Assembly: GCF_022179285.1 (NCBI RefSeq)
Contig: NZ_BPQO01000003.1
Span: 1-64,000, forward strand
From: Methylobacterium hispanicum
GTDB taxonomy: Bacteria; Pseudomonadota; Alphaproteobacteria; Rhizobiales; Beijerinckiaceae
Reading direction: 5' to 3'
Length of the DNA: 64,000 nucleotides
Within the stretch, counting starts at the first letter, position 1. The number at the start of each line of letters is the position of its first letter. Shown here in pieces: positions 17,117 to 26,060 of this stretch. A program made the translations under genes and the position numbers. The notes under the pieces are model-generated. The model did not search any database. It was not told where the DNA came from and saw only the letters and a program-made list of their open reading frames with translations.

Positions 17117-17704
17117 TCAGGCCGCAGCCGGCCGCCCCCCGGCCGAGCGGCCCATCGCCACCAGCAGCCCCGAGATCGTCAAGAGATCGCAGGTCAGGCC
17201 GAAGGCCGAGCCGACCAGCAGGTTGTGGCCGGCCCAGGCCAGCGAGGCCCCGAGGAACAGGCGGCGCATGGCGCCGGCCTCCGTCTGCAGCCGGGCGCGG
17301 GTGGCGAGCAGCGCGCCGATGCCGGCGCAGGCCGAGGGCCAGCCGTTCCAGGTCGCGGCGGTCAGGCCGAGCACCGCCACGAAGCCGAGCCCGAAGAACG
17401 GCACGAACCAGGCCGGGCGCCGCGCCCGCCCGCCGAACCGGGCTGCGGCGAGGCTCTGCGCCACCGAGATCACGCACATCGCGGTGCCCGTATGGGCGCC
17501 GAGCCGCAGGAAGTGCAGCGCGAAGCTCGCCGCGCAGGCGGCGGAGGCGATGAGGATCGCCTCCCGGCGCGGCATCATCCCGGCCGCGAAGCCGAGGAGG
17601 AGGCCCAGCGCCCCGAAGATGTCGAGATGGCCCGAAACGGTCTCGGCCAGGGCGAGGACAGTGTCGCGAAGGACTTCATGCGACAGGACGACTTGGGACG
17701 ACAT
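17117..17704 (-). CDS. YgjV-like inner-membrane protein
   Basis: This 195-residue protein has six or so hydrophobic segments. The pattern of 'FGALGLLLGFAAGMMPRREAILIASAACAASFALHFLRLGAHTGTAMCVIS' and 'TWNGWPSACAGIGALLATRARLQ' matches the Imp-YgjV family of small inner-membrane proteins of unknown function. The ATG at 17704 gives the family N-terminus. It is divergent from opgH (about 220 bases between starts). Confidence 0.7.
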   Translation of the reverse strand: MSSQVVLSHEVLRDTVLALAETVSGHLDIFGALGLLLGFAAGMMPRREAILIASAACAASFALHFLRLGAHTGTAMCVISVAQSLAAARFGGRARRPAWFVPFFGLGFVAVLGLTAATWNGWPSACAGIGALLATRARLQTEAGAMRRLFLGASLAWAGHNLLVGSAFGLTCDLLTISGLLVAMGRSAGGRPAAA

Positions 17705-17922
17705 GGTGGGCTCTTGCGGCGCCGGATCTGCACTGTGACGAGACCCGAGCCGCTAGGCCCGCATGGTAACCGGTTCGTTAACGGGGCCCGCGGCGACGGG
17801 CCGGTGTGGCGCCCGTGCCGCGCCCGGCCGTGCATTTGCCGGACACAATCGCCTAAACAGGGAACTGGCGCGTTCCTGGCGCACGCCCCCTTGAGCCCGA
17901 CCCCCGAGGAAGCCGGCCCACC

Positions 17923-20094
17923 TTGCGTATCGACGACACCGCCCTTCCCGGCCCCGCCCCGATCGGGGCCGCGCCGGACCAGCCCCCCGCAATGCCTCGG
18001 GAAGCCGCGCTCGCCATGCCGGTGCAGGATCTGGCGCGCTTCGATGCCGCCACGGTCCGCCGCCCGGTGGGGCGGCACGCCGCGCCCTGGGGCGCCCGGA
18101 TCCTCGTCTTCGGCGGGGCGCTGGCGCTCACCGCCTATGGCGGCTGGCAGATGTACGAGACGGTCGCGGTGTCGGGCAGCCCGACGATCCTGCAGCTCGT
18201 CCTCGTGGCGCTCTTCCTCCTCACCTTCTCCTGGATCGCGCTCGCCTTCACCAGCGCGGTGCTGGGCTTCGGGGTGCTGCTGCGCAAGCGCGCCCCGCCC
18301 CCGGCGCCGACGGCGCTCGCCGGCCGCACCGCCGTCCTGATGCCCGTCTACAACGAGGCCACCGCCCGCACCTTCGCGGGGCTTGAGGCGATGCACGAAT
18401 CCGTCGCGGCCACCGGGCTCGGCGCCGCCTTCGACTGGTTCGTGCTCTCGGACTCGACCCAACCCGACGCCTGGATCGCCGAGGAGCGCGCCTTCCTGGG
18501 CCTGCGCGACCGGCTCGGGCCCGACGCGCGCCTCTACTACCGGCACCGGCCGAAGAACCACCACCGCAAGGCCGGCAACATCGCCGACTTCGTCACCCGC
18601 TGGGGCGGGGCCTACGACCACATGCTGGTGCTCGATGCCGACAGCCTGCTCACCGGCGACTGCGTGGTGCGGCTCGCCGCCGCCATGGAGGCGGACCCGG
18701 ATGCCGGCATCGTCCAGTCGCTGCCGCTCATCATCAACCGCAACACCCTGTTCGCGCGCCTCCAGCAATTCGCCGCCCGCATCTACGGGCCGGTGATCGC
18801 GGTCGGGCTCTCGGCGTGGTCGGGGCGCGACGGCAACTACTGGGGCCACAACGCCATCATCCGCACCCGGGCCTTCGCGGAGGCCTGCGGCCTGCCGGAC
18901 CTCGCCGGCCGCCCGCCCTTCGGCGGCCACGTGCTGAGCCACGACTTCGTCGAGGCGGCGCTGATCCGGCGCGCGGGCTGGGCCGTCACCATGCTGCCGA
19001 CGCTGCCGGGCTCCTACGAGGAGAGCCCGCCCTCGCTGATCGACGTGGCGGTGCGCGACCGGCGCTGGGCGCAAGGCAATCTCCAGCACAGCCGCATCAT
19101 CGGCGCGGCCGGGCTGCACTTCGCCTCGCGCCAGCACTTCGCCACGGGCATCGCCGGCTACGTCGCCTCGCCGCTCTGGCTCTGCCAGCTCCTCGTCGGC
19201 ATCGCGCTGGTGCTGCAGACGGCCTACGCCAAGCCCGAATACTTCCCGCAAGGCTTGGCGCTCTACCCGGTCTTCCCGCGCTTCGACCCGGTGCGCGCGC
19301 TCAAGCTCTTCGGGCTGACCATGGGCGTCCTGCTGGCGCCCAAGGTCCTGGGGCTGGTCCTCGCCCTGCTGAACGCCGAGCTGCGCCGGGCCTGCGGCGG
19401 CGCGGGCCGCCTCGTCGCCTCCTGCGCCCTCGAGATCCTGCTCTCGGCGCTGATCGCGCCGGTGGCCATGCTGATCCAGTCGGGCTCGGTCGCGGGCATC
19501 CTGCTCGGGCGCGACACCGGCTGGAACCCGCAGCGGCGCGACGACGGCTCGATCCCGCTCCGCGACATCGTCAGGCGCCACCGCTGGCACACCCTGCTCG
19601 GGCTGGTGGCGGGGGTGGCGGCCTTCGCCATCGCCACCTCGCTCTTCCTCTGGATGTCGCCGACGATCCTCGGCCTCGTGCTGGCGATCCCGATCTCCTG
19701 GGCGAGCGGGCAGCTCGCCTACGGCCTCGCCCTGAAGCGGCGCGGCCTCCTCGTGACGCCGGAGGAGCGCGATCCCCCCGCCGTCGCCCTGCGGGCCGGG
19801 GAACTCGCCGCCCGGAACGCCGAGGCCGGCCTCGACGAGGCCGACGCGCTCCACGCGCTCCATGCCGAGCCGGCGCTCGCCGAGGCCCATGCCGGGATGC
19901 TGGTGCCGCCCGCGCCCCGCCCGCGCGGGCGGATCGAGCCGGACCGCGTGCTGGCCGAGGCCAAGCTCGGAGAGGCCGAGAGCTTGGCCGAAGCGGCCTC
20001 CTGGCTGGGCCCGAAGGAGCGCATGGCGCTGCTGCACGACCCCGCCCTCGTCGCCCGGCTCGCGCGCCTGCCGCGGGAGGCGGGCGCGTCCTGA
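17923..20094 (+). CDS. opgH: Glucans biosynthesis glucosyltransferase OpgH (MdoH)
   Basis: This 723-residue inner-membrane GT2 enzyme polymerises UDP-glucose into osmoregulated periplasmic glucan. Two N-terminal spans (about 50-110) precede the catalytic domain: 'TAVLMPVYNEA', 'HHRKAGNIADF', 'MLVLDADSLLTGD' (DxD region), 'GHNAIIR', 'SHDFVEAALIRRAGW' and 'RRWAQGN' (the QxxRW-type motif). Further spans follow, and an Ala/Glu-rich cytosolic tail. The start is a TTG (17923). Alternative later starts would cut into the N-terminal tail. opgG, the usual partner, is not in the window. Confidence 0.9.
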   Translation: MRIDDTALPGPAPIGAAPDQPPAMPREAALAMPVQDLARFDAATVRRPVGRHAAPWGARILVFGGALALTAYGGWQMYETVAVSGSPTILQLVLVALFLLTFSWIALAFTSAVLGFGVLLRKRAPPPAPTALAGRTAVLMPVYNEATARTFAGLEAMHESVAATGLGAAFDWFVLSDSTQPDAWIAEERAFLGLRDRLGPDARLYYRHRPKNHHRKAGNIADFVTRWGGAYDHMLVLDADSLLTGDCVVRLAAAMEADPDAGIVQSLPLIINRNTLFARLQQFAARIYGPVIAVGLSAWSGRDGNYWGHNAIIRTRAFAEACGLPDLAGRPPFGGHVLSHDFVEAALIRRAGWAVTMLPTLPGSYEESPPSLIDVAVRDRRWAQGNLQHSRIIGAAGLHFASRQHFATGIAGYVASPLWLCQLLVGIALVLQTAYAKPEYFPQGLALYPVFPRFDPVRALKLFGLTMGVLLAPKVLGLVLALLNAELRRACGGAGRLVASCALEILLSALIAPVAMLIQSGSVAGILLGRDTGWNPQRRDDGSIPLRDIVRRHRWHTLLGLVAGVAAFAIATSLFLWMSPTILGLVLAIPISWASGQLAYGLALKRRGLLVTPEERDPPAVALRAGELAARNAEAGLDEADALHALHAEPALAEAHAGMLVPPAPRPRGRIEPDRVLAEAKLGEAESLAEAASWLGPKERMALLHDPALVARLARLPREAGAS

Positions 20095-20176
20095 GGGGGG
20101 ATGGCCGCGCCGTCTCAGGGCGCCGCCCTGAGAACCCGCCCAAGGGCCACAGGGCCCTCCGGGATCCCCCGAAGCC
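20095..20176. repeat. Intergenic palindromic repeat, family B
   Basis: This stretch fills the gap between convergent opgH and the AsmA-family gene. It holds the hairpin CTCAGGGC-GCC-GCCCTGAG and a second pair AGGGCC/GGCCCT. The arrangement matches the copies at 1426-1585 and 35682-35745. Confidence 0.6.
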
Positions 20177-22021
20177 TCAGGGCGCGTAGGCGCGGGCGCG
20201 GGCCGGCAGCAGGGCGGGGCCGGCCAGGGGCTCGGCCGCCAGGGTGCCGGCCGGCAGGTCCGGCTCGTCGGAGCGCAGCGCGCGCACCGCGAGGTCGTCC
20301 CAGGGGCCGGCGAGGTCGAAGAGCGGGCCGGGCCGCGCGCCGGCCGCGCGCGGGCTCAGCTCGGCGCGCGCCCGCAGGGAGCGGTCGGAGAGCGAGAACC
20401 CGCCGCGCAGCGCCGCGGTCAGGGTCTGGGCCTGCAGCGTGGCCTCGCCGATCTCGCCGGCCCCGTCCGCGAAGCGGACCGAGAGGTTGACCCGCTCGAA
20501 GGGCGTGCGCCCGTTGCGGCGGGCGAGCGCGCCCGCGGCGACGCCGCCGTTGCGCTGGATCACGTCGGCGAGGTCGAGCCCGACGAGGGTTCCGCGATCG
20601 ACCGAGACGGCGGCCCGGCCGCTCAGCCGCGCCATCAGCGCGGCGAGGTCGCGGCCGCGGCTCTCCAGGGCGAGATGCCCCTGCCCCTGGCCCTGCATCC
20701 AGCGCGGGGCGCCGAGATCGGCGAGCAGCGCGCCGAGATCGGCCCGGTCGAGCGCTCCTTGCGCCTTCAGCTCGGTCTCGGCCGGGTCCGCCTCGGCGGG
20801 CGCGAGCGCGACCCGGCCCTTCAGCGTGCCGCCCTGCAGGCCGGCCCGGTTCAGGGCGAGTTCCATCGCGCCGTCGCGCACCAGCACGCTGGCTGCGACG
20901 TCCTCGAGGGCGACCGGGCCGAGCCGGGCCGCGGCGGCCGAGAGCCTGAGGTCGAGATCGCCCCCCGTATAGGGCGCCAGCGCGACCGGTGCGCCCGCGC
21001 CGCCCTCCAGCGCCTCGGCGACCGGGGCGACCAGGGGGCCGAGATCCAGGCTCTCGGCGGCGAGCGTCGCCTGCACGGCGGTGCGCGCCGCTCCGATATT
21101 CACCGCGCCCGCGCCGTCGAGCACGTTCTGGCCGAGGCTGACGCGCAGCCGCGGCAGCATCACTGCCGGTCCTTCGGTCTCGAAGCGGCCCTCCAGCGCG
21201 AAGCTCCGGGCGAAGGGCAGCAGCGCCGCGTCGCGGCCGAGGGCGGCGAGCAGGCGGGGCAGCGCGCGCGTCTCCAGCCGGCCCTCCCCGGCGAGCCGCA
21301 GCCCGTCCGCGAACCGGGCCTGCCCGTCCGCCGAGAGGGATCCGGCGCCCCAGGCGAGGCGGGCGGAGAACGGCGAGAGGCCGCCCGAGGCGAGGTCGGC
21401 CGGGTGCAGGTCCGTCAGCGCGAGCCGGACGGCCTCGCCCTCCCAGGTGAAGCTGGCCTGGGCCTCGGCGGCGGCGCGCCAGGCCGGCCAGGCGATGTCG
21501 AGATCGAGGTCCCGCAGCACGACCCGGCCGTCGAGGGCCGCGCGGTGCAGGACGACCCGGTGCGGGTGGCCGCCCCAGCCGGCCCGGCTCCGCTCGGCCA
21601 GGCGCCGCAGGGGACCGGCCCAGCGCGCGTCGTCCGCGCCCTCGGGCAGGTGCAGGCGGGCGTCGTCGAGGCTGAGGCTGCCGATGCCGATCCGGCCGCC
21701 GAGCAAGGCGCGCGGCAGGGTGAGGGGATCCAGCACGAGCGAGAGGCGGCCGCCCTCCGCGAGCGGCAGGCCCGCCGCCTCGCTGAAGCGCACGCCGCGC
21801 AGGTCGAGGCGCGGCAGGGGCAGGAGGCGCACGCTCGCCGGCCCGCTCGCGGCGAGAGCCACCCCGTAGGCGTCGAGATCGGCCGCGACCAGGCGCAGGG
21901 CCGTGTCCGTCCCGATGCTCCAGGGCATCGCGCCCGCGATGCAGCCGAGGGCGAGCGCGGTCGCCGCCAGGGTTGGCCAGCGGGCGGAGAGCGGGGCGGG
22001 GATCGGGCGGTGCGGCGACAT
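20177..22021 (-). CDS. AsmA-family protein
   Basis: This 614-residue envelope protein has an N-terminal membrane anchor at about 15-32 ('PTLAATALALGCIAGAMPW') followed by a large beta-rich periplasmic part. The C-terminal ~200 residues have the AsmA_2-like pattern: 'GQGHLALESRGRDLAALMARLSGRAAVSVDRGTLVGLDL', then 'FERVNLSVRFADGAGEIGEATLQAQTL'. AsmA-family proteins are linked to outer-membrane assembly and lipid traffic. It sits convergent to opgH, so both flanking genes act in the envelope. Confidence 0.75.
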   Translation of the reverse strand: MSPHRPIPAPLSARWPTLAATALALGCIAGAMPWSIGTDTALRLVAADLDAYGVALAASGPASVRLLPLPRLDLRGVRFSEAAGLPLAEGGRLSLVLDPLTLPRALLGGRIGIGSLSLDDARLHLPEGADDARWAGPLRRLAERSRAGWGGHPHRVVLHRAALDGRVVLRDLDLDIAWPAWRAAAEAQASFTWEGEAVRLALTDLHPADLASGGLSPFSARLAWGAGSLSADGQARFADGLRLAGEGRLETRALPRLLAALGRDAALLPFARSFALEGRFETEGPAVMLPRLRVSLGQNVLDGAGAVNIGAARTAVQATLAAESLDLGPLVAPVAEALEGGAGAPVALAPYTGGDLDLRLSAAAARLGPVALEDVAASVLVRDGAMELALNRAGLQGGTLKGRVALAPAEADPAETELKAQGALDRADLGALLADLGAPRWMQGQGQGHLALESRGRDLAALMARLSGRAAVSVDRGTLVGLDLADVIQRNGGVAAGALARRNGRTPFERVNLSVRFADGAGEIGEATLQAQTLTAALRGGFSLSDRSLRARAELSPRAAGARPGPLFDLAGPWDDLAVRALRSDEPDLPAGTLAAEPLAGPALLPARARAYAP

Positions 22022-22345
22022 CGCGCTCCGGGCTTGCAGGATCGGCCGGATCGGCCGGGTACGGTGCCCGTTTCAGGCCGCCCCCAGCCGTCACGGTTCG
22101 CCCGCTCGTGAAGATGGCCATAGCCCCTTCGGTGCGCTTTGTCTGCCGGGCCGTCGCGGCAAAGCGTTGGCTGAGCCTTGGCCGAGCCTTGGCGGATCCG
22201 TGGCGGATCCGTGGCGGCGGCATGGTCCTTGTGAGCCCGGCGGAGGCCGGCATGCCGTGCCGGGCTGGACCCGCCGCACGGAATCGGGGACAGCATGGGA
22301 TCTCAGGCGCCCGCCTCGCGGCCGCGCCGCCGGGAGGGTGTTCGA
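22022..22345. other. Intergenic region upstream of scoA with short direct repeats
   Basis: About 320 bases lie between the divergent AsmA-family gene and scoA. Around 22165-22215 there are tandem short repeats: AGCCTTGGC twice, then GGATCCGTGGC twice. No gene is supported. The promoters of both flanking genes must lie here, but no clear -35/-10 pair stands out. Confidence 0.5.
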
Positions 22346-23083
22346 ATGAAGAAAGTCTACGCGGATCCGACGAGCGCGCTGGCGGGGCTCCTGCGCGACG
22401 ACATGACCATCATGTGCGGCGGCTTCGGCCTGTGCGGGATCCCCGACGAGCTGATCGAGGCGGTGCGCGCCTCCGGGGTCAAGGGCCTGACGGTCGTCTC
22501 CAACAATGCCGGCATCGACGGCGTCGGCCTCGGCAAGCTCCTGGAGACCCGGCAGGTCGCCAAGATGATCTCCTCCTACGTCGGCGAGAACAAGGAGTTC
22601 GCCCGGCAGTTCCTGGCCGGCGAGCTGGAGATCGAGTTCAACCCGCAGGGCACGCTCGCCGAGCGCATCCGCGCTGGAGGGGCAGGCATCCCGGCCTTCT
22701 TCACCAAGACCGGCGTCGGCACCAAGGTCGCCGAGGACAAGGAGGTGCGGGAGTTCGACGGCGAGCACTACGTGATGGAGCGCGGCCTGTTCGCGGATCT
22801 GGCGCTGGTGCACGCCTACCGGGGCGACACCGAGGGCAACCTCGCCTACCGGCTCACCGCGCGCAACTTCAACCCGATGATGGCCACCGCCGCCAAGGTC
22901 ACGGTCGCGCAGGTCGAGCACCTCGTCGAGCCGGGTGAGATCGACGCCGAGAACATCCACACGCCCGGCATCTTCGTGAAGCGCATCGTGCACGTGCCGG
23001 TGCGCGAGAAGCGCATCGAGCAGCGCACCACCCGCAAGCGCGCGGACGCCGCCCCGGCGGCCGCCGGCGGCGGCGCCGTCTGA
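22346..23083 (+). CDS. scoA: 3-oxoacid CoA-transferase, subunit A
   Basis: This 245-residue alpha subunit of a succinyl-CoA:3-ketoacid-type CoA-transferase would move CoA from succinyl-CoA to acetoacetate. The N-terminus '[21 protein letters not shown]' and '[19 protein letters not shown]' are family blocks. '[28 protein letters not shown]' is also typical. The ATG at 22346 is preceded by GGGAGGG. The C-terminus adds an Ala/Gly-rich tail. The beta-subunit gene follows after 107 bases. In this organism it may feed acetoacetate, for example from polyhydroxybutyrate, into central metabolism. Confidence 0.9.
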   Translation: MKKVYADPTSALAGLLRDDMTIMCGGFGLCGIPDELIEAVRASGVKGLTVVSNNAGIDGVGLGKLLETRQVAKMISSYVGENKEFARQFLAGELEIEFNPQGTLAERIRAGGAGIPAFFTKTGVGTKVAEDKEVREFDGEHYVMERGLFADLALVHAYRGDTEGNLAYRLTARNFNPMMATAAKVTVAQVEHLVEPGEIDAENIHTPGIFVKRIVHVPVREKRIEQRTTRKRADAAPAAAGGGAV

Positions 23084-23190
23084 GCCCGAACATCCCCGGC
23101 CGCGAGGCCGCTAGCGCGACGGCGCGCCGCCGCCCGTGCGGCGGACGGCGCGGTCGCGAAGAGAACGCGCCACACAGGAGATATCTCATC

Positions 23191-23850
23191 ATGGCCTGGA
23201 CCCGCGAGCAGATGGCGGCGCGCGCCGCGCGTGAGCTGGAGGACGGCTTCTACGTGAACCTCGGCATCGGCATCCCGACGCTGGTGTCGAACTACATTCC
23301 GGACGGCATGTCGGTGCAGCTGCAATCCGAGAACGGCATGCTCGGCATGGGCCCCTTCCCGTACGAGGGCGAGGAGGATCCGGACCTGATCAACGCCGGC
23401 AAGCAGACCATCACGGCGCTGCCGACGACGAGCTACTTCTCGTCGGCCGATTCCTTCGGGATGATCCGGGGCGGGCACATCAACCTGTCGATCCTCGGCG
23501 CCATGCAGGTCGCCGAGAACGGGGACCTCGCCAACTGGATGATCCCCGGCAAGATGGTGAAGGGCATGGGCGGCGCCATGGACCTCGTGGCGGGCGTCAA
23601 GCGCGTCGTGGTGGTGATGGAGCACGTCGCCAAGAACAAGGACGGCTCGGAGAGCGCCAAGCTCCTGAAGGCCTGCGACCTGCCGCTCACCGGCACGCAC
23701 GTGGTCGACATGGTGATCACGGATCTCGGCGTCTTCACCATCGACAAGCGGGGGGACGGCGGCATGACGCTGATCGAGCTCGCCGACGGCGTCACCGAGG
23801 AGGAGGTGCGGGCCAAGACCGAGGCCGCCTACACGGTGGCGCTGAGCTGA
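23191..23850 (+). CDS. scoB: 3-oxoacid CoA-transferase, subunit B
   Basis: This 219-residue beta subunit carries the catalytic glutamate in '[12 protein letters not shown]' (about residue 50), which forms the CoA thioester. '[17 protein letters not shown]' and '[20 protein letters not shown]' are conserved family motifs. The ribosome site AGGAGAT lies 11 bases before ATG 23191. It pairs with scoA upstream. A composite family A palindrome follows the stop. Confidence 0.92.
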   Translation: MAWTREQMAARAARELEDGFYVNLGIGIPTLVSNYIPDGMSVQLQSENGMLGMGPFPYEGEEDPDLINAGKQTITALPTTSYFSSADSFGMIRGGHINLSILGAMQVAENGDLANWMIPGKMVKGMGGAMDLVAGVKRVVVVMEHVAKNKDGSESAKLLKACDLPLTGTHVVDMVITDLGVFTIDKRGDGGMTLIELADGVTEEEVRAKTEAAYTVALS

Positions 23851-23866
23851 GACCGCGCGAAACGCC

Positions 23867-24054
23867 CCCTCCCCCCTCTGCGGGGGAGGGTGGCCCTCGC
23901 GTCAGCGAGGGTCGGTCGGGACGTAGGCCCGCAGAGAGGGGTGAGCGCTTCAGGCACGGGCTCTGCCCTGCATGAAGGCCGCGCCTCGACCTGAAGCCGG
24001 GGCCCCTCTCCCGTCACCCTTCGGGTGCCACCCTCCCCCGCAGAGGGGGGAGGG
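23867..24054. repeat. Composite family A inverted repeat
   Basis: Two 28-base units are perfect inverted copies of each other (23867-23894 and 24027-24054), about 130 bases apart, and each is itself a C/T- then G-rich hairpin. Between them lie further inverted pieces, including CCCTCGCG/CGAGGG and a GGGTGA/TCACCC-type pair. A very similar composite lies at 42779-42986. It fills the convergent gap between scoB and tatC. Confidence 0.8.
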
Positions 24055-24066
24055 AGAGCGTCGCGG

Positions 24067-24867
24067 TTACGGATCGAGCCCCTCGGCCTTGCGCCTGGCC
24101 GCCCGCAGCTTCTCGATGCGCGCGACCGAGAGCACCGAGGCCTCGTAGAGCAGCAGCATCGGCAGCGCGAGCGAGAGCTGGGAGATCACGTCGGGCGGGG
24201 TCAGAACCGCGGCGGCGACGAACACCAGCACGATGGCGTAGCGGCGCTTCTCGCGCAGGAAGGCCGCGTCGATCACGCCGATCTGTCCCAGCAGGGTCAG
24301 GATCACCGGCAGCTGGAAGGCGAGGCCGAAGGCGAAGATCAGCGTCATGATCAGCGAGAGGTACTCGTCGACCTTCGGCAGCAGCTTGATCGTGGCCTCG
24401 CCCGGCTGCCCGATCTGCTGCAGCGAGACCGAGAACTGGATCAGCAGCGGCATCGCCAGGAAGTAGACCACCAGCGCGCCGAGGATGAAGAAGACCGGCG
24501 TCGCCACGAGGTAGGGCAGGAAGGCCCGCCGCTCGTTGCGGTAGAGGCCCGGCGCCACGAAGGCGTAGATCTGCGTGGCGATGATCGGGAAGGCCAGGAA
24601 GCCGCCGCCGAACACGCTGAGCTTGATGTTGGTGAAGACCTGCTCGAGGAAGTGCGTCGCGATCAGCTCGGCGTTCTGCGCCCCCACGATCGAGACGTAG
24701 GGGTGCACCAGGATGTTGTAGATCTGGCGCGAGAAGAAGAAGCACCCGAAGAACATCACCACGAAGGCGATCAGCGACTTGATCAGCCGCGCACGCAGCT
24801 CGATCAGGTGTTCGAGCAGCGGGGCCCGCGAGGCCTCGATCTCGGCTTCGTCCGCCTCGTCGATCAT
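24067..24867 (-). CDS. tatC: Sec-independent protein translocase TatC
   Basis: This 266-residue six-span protein is the receptor subunit of the twin-arginine translocase and binds RR signal peptides. '[22 protein letters not shown]' is the family N-terminus, and the conserved glutamate and '[14 protein letters not shown]' follow. '[28 protein letters not shown]' and '[21 protein letters not shown]' are also diagnostic. ATG 24867 overlaps the tatB stop by 4 bases (ATGA), so they are translationally coupled. Confidence 0.95.
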   Translation of the reverse strand: MIDEADEAEIEASRAPLLEHLIELRARLIKSLIAFVVMFFGCFFFSRQIYNILVHPYVSIVGAQNAELIATHFLEQVFTNIKLSVFGGGFLAFPIIATQIYAFVAPGLYRNERRAFLPYLVATPVFFILGALVVYFLAMPLLIQFSVSLQQIGQPGEATIKLLPKVDEYLSLIMTLIFAFGLAFQLPVILTLLGQIGVIDAAFLREKRRYAIVLVFVAAAVLTPPDVISQLSLALPMLLLYEASVLSVARIEKLRAARRKAEGLDP

Positions 24868-25409
24868 CTGTCGGCCTCCGGCCGAACAGCGGCCTCCGGC
24901 CGATGGCCTTGCGCGGGCGGGGCGAGGGGATCGGCAGGCGAGCCCGGGAGGGGAAGCGGCGCCTCCGGCGGGGTCTCTGCCAGCATCTCGGGCTTCATCT
25001 CCTGCGGCCGGGGGACGTCGTAGCGGCCGCGCTCCGGCGGCGGCGCCTCGGCCGCCTTGAGCTGGGCGGTGGCCGCGGCCAGCGCGCCGGGCGCCGGCGC
25101 CTCGGTGCCGTTCGTCCCGCGCGCCTCGACCGCACCCTTGATCTCGTCGCGGATGGTCTGGACCGGGTTGAAGCCGCCGCCCGCGCCCTTGACCGTGTTG
25201 CGGATGCCGTCGACCTCGCGGCGGACCTCGTCGAGCTCGGCCTCGCGGATCGCCTCGTTGAACTGCATCTGGAACTCGCCGGCCATGCGGCGCAGCTTGG
25301 TCGTGATCTGCCCGACGGTGCGCAGCGCCTTCGGCAGATCCTTCGGCCCGATGACGATGAGGGCGACGCCGCCGATCAGCATCACCTCGCCCCAACTCAT
25401 GTCAAACAT
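24864..25409 (-). CDS. tatB: Twin-arginine translocase subunit TatB
   Basis: This 181-residue protein has an N-terminal membrane helix ([19 protein letters not shown]) with the hinge '[14 protein letters not shown]', followed by an amphipathic helix and a Pro/Ala-rich tail. The conserved glutamate at the helix start and the FD-S-GE pattern mark TatB rather than TatA. It lies between tatA (166 bases upstream) and tatC (4-base overlap). Confidence 0.93.
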   Translation of the reverse strand: MFDMSWGEVMLIGGVALIVIGPKDLPKALRTVGQITTKLRRMAGEFQMQFNEAIREAELDEVRREVDGIRNTVKGAGGGFNPVQTIRDEIKGAVEARGTNGTEAPAPGALAAATAQLKAAEAPPPERGRYDVPRPQEMKPEMLAETPPEAPLPLPGSPADPLAPPAQGHRPEAAVRPEADR

Positions 25410-25575
25410 GTGCTTGCCGACCTTGCCGACGGTCCCGCTGCTCGGGCGCCCAGAACCCGGGACGCCCCGGTTGGGCCTCGCGCGAAGCCCTATGGGACGT
25501 CGCGCCGAGGTCCTGCCGGGAGGGGCTTACACCACTTCGCGGCCGGCGGAAGCCCGATCCCGGATCAGGGGCGGA

Positions 25576-25851
25576 TCAGACGGGCTTGCGCTCGCCGGCC
25601 GGCAGGTGGCTCGCCGGGACGGCGGTGCCGGGGCTGGTCTCGGCAGCGTGCGGGATGGTGCGCACGGGCTCGGCCGGCGCCACCGGGGCGGCCGGGGGCT
25701 GGGCGGGCGTCTCGTCGTCGGCCATGCCCTTCTTGAAGGCCTTGATGCCCTTGGCGACGTCGCCCATCAGGTCCGACACCTTGCCGCGTCCGAACAGCAG
25801 CATCACGATGACGGCGACGACGACCCAGTGCCAGATACTCATGCTGCCCAT
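25576..25851 (-). CDS. tatA: Twin-arginine translocase subunit TatA
   Basis: This 91-residue protein forms the Tat pore ring. It begins [21 protein letters not shown], then the FGxGK-like hinge '[22 protein letters not shown]' and a Pro/Ala-rich C-terminus. The ribosome site AGGAGG is 6 bases before ATG 25851; the second methionine is an alternative. It is the first gene of tatABC. Confidence 0.93.
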   Translation of the reverse strand: MGSMSIWHWVVVAVIVMLLFGRGKVSDLMGDVAKGIKAFKKGMADDETPAQPPAAPVAPAEPVRTIPHAAETSPGTAVPASHLPAGERKPV

Positions 25852-26060
25852 GGCAACCTCCTGCGCCGCGGGCGGAACCCCGTGCCGCGCGGCGACCGAA
25901 CGCGTAATCGTAAGATCGCGCCGAACCTAGGGACGGGCCGGCCCGAACACAAGGCACGGGCGGCCCCGTGTCACGCGACGCGCGGCGGCGCATCGCCCGT
26001 CGCTTCCGGCCGCCGCCCGTGCGAAGAGGCCGCCCGTACGCTTGCCCGGGGACGACACGC

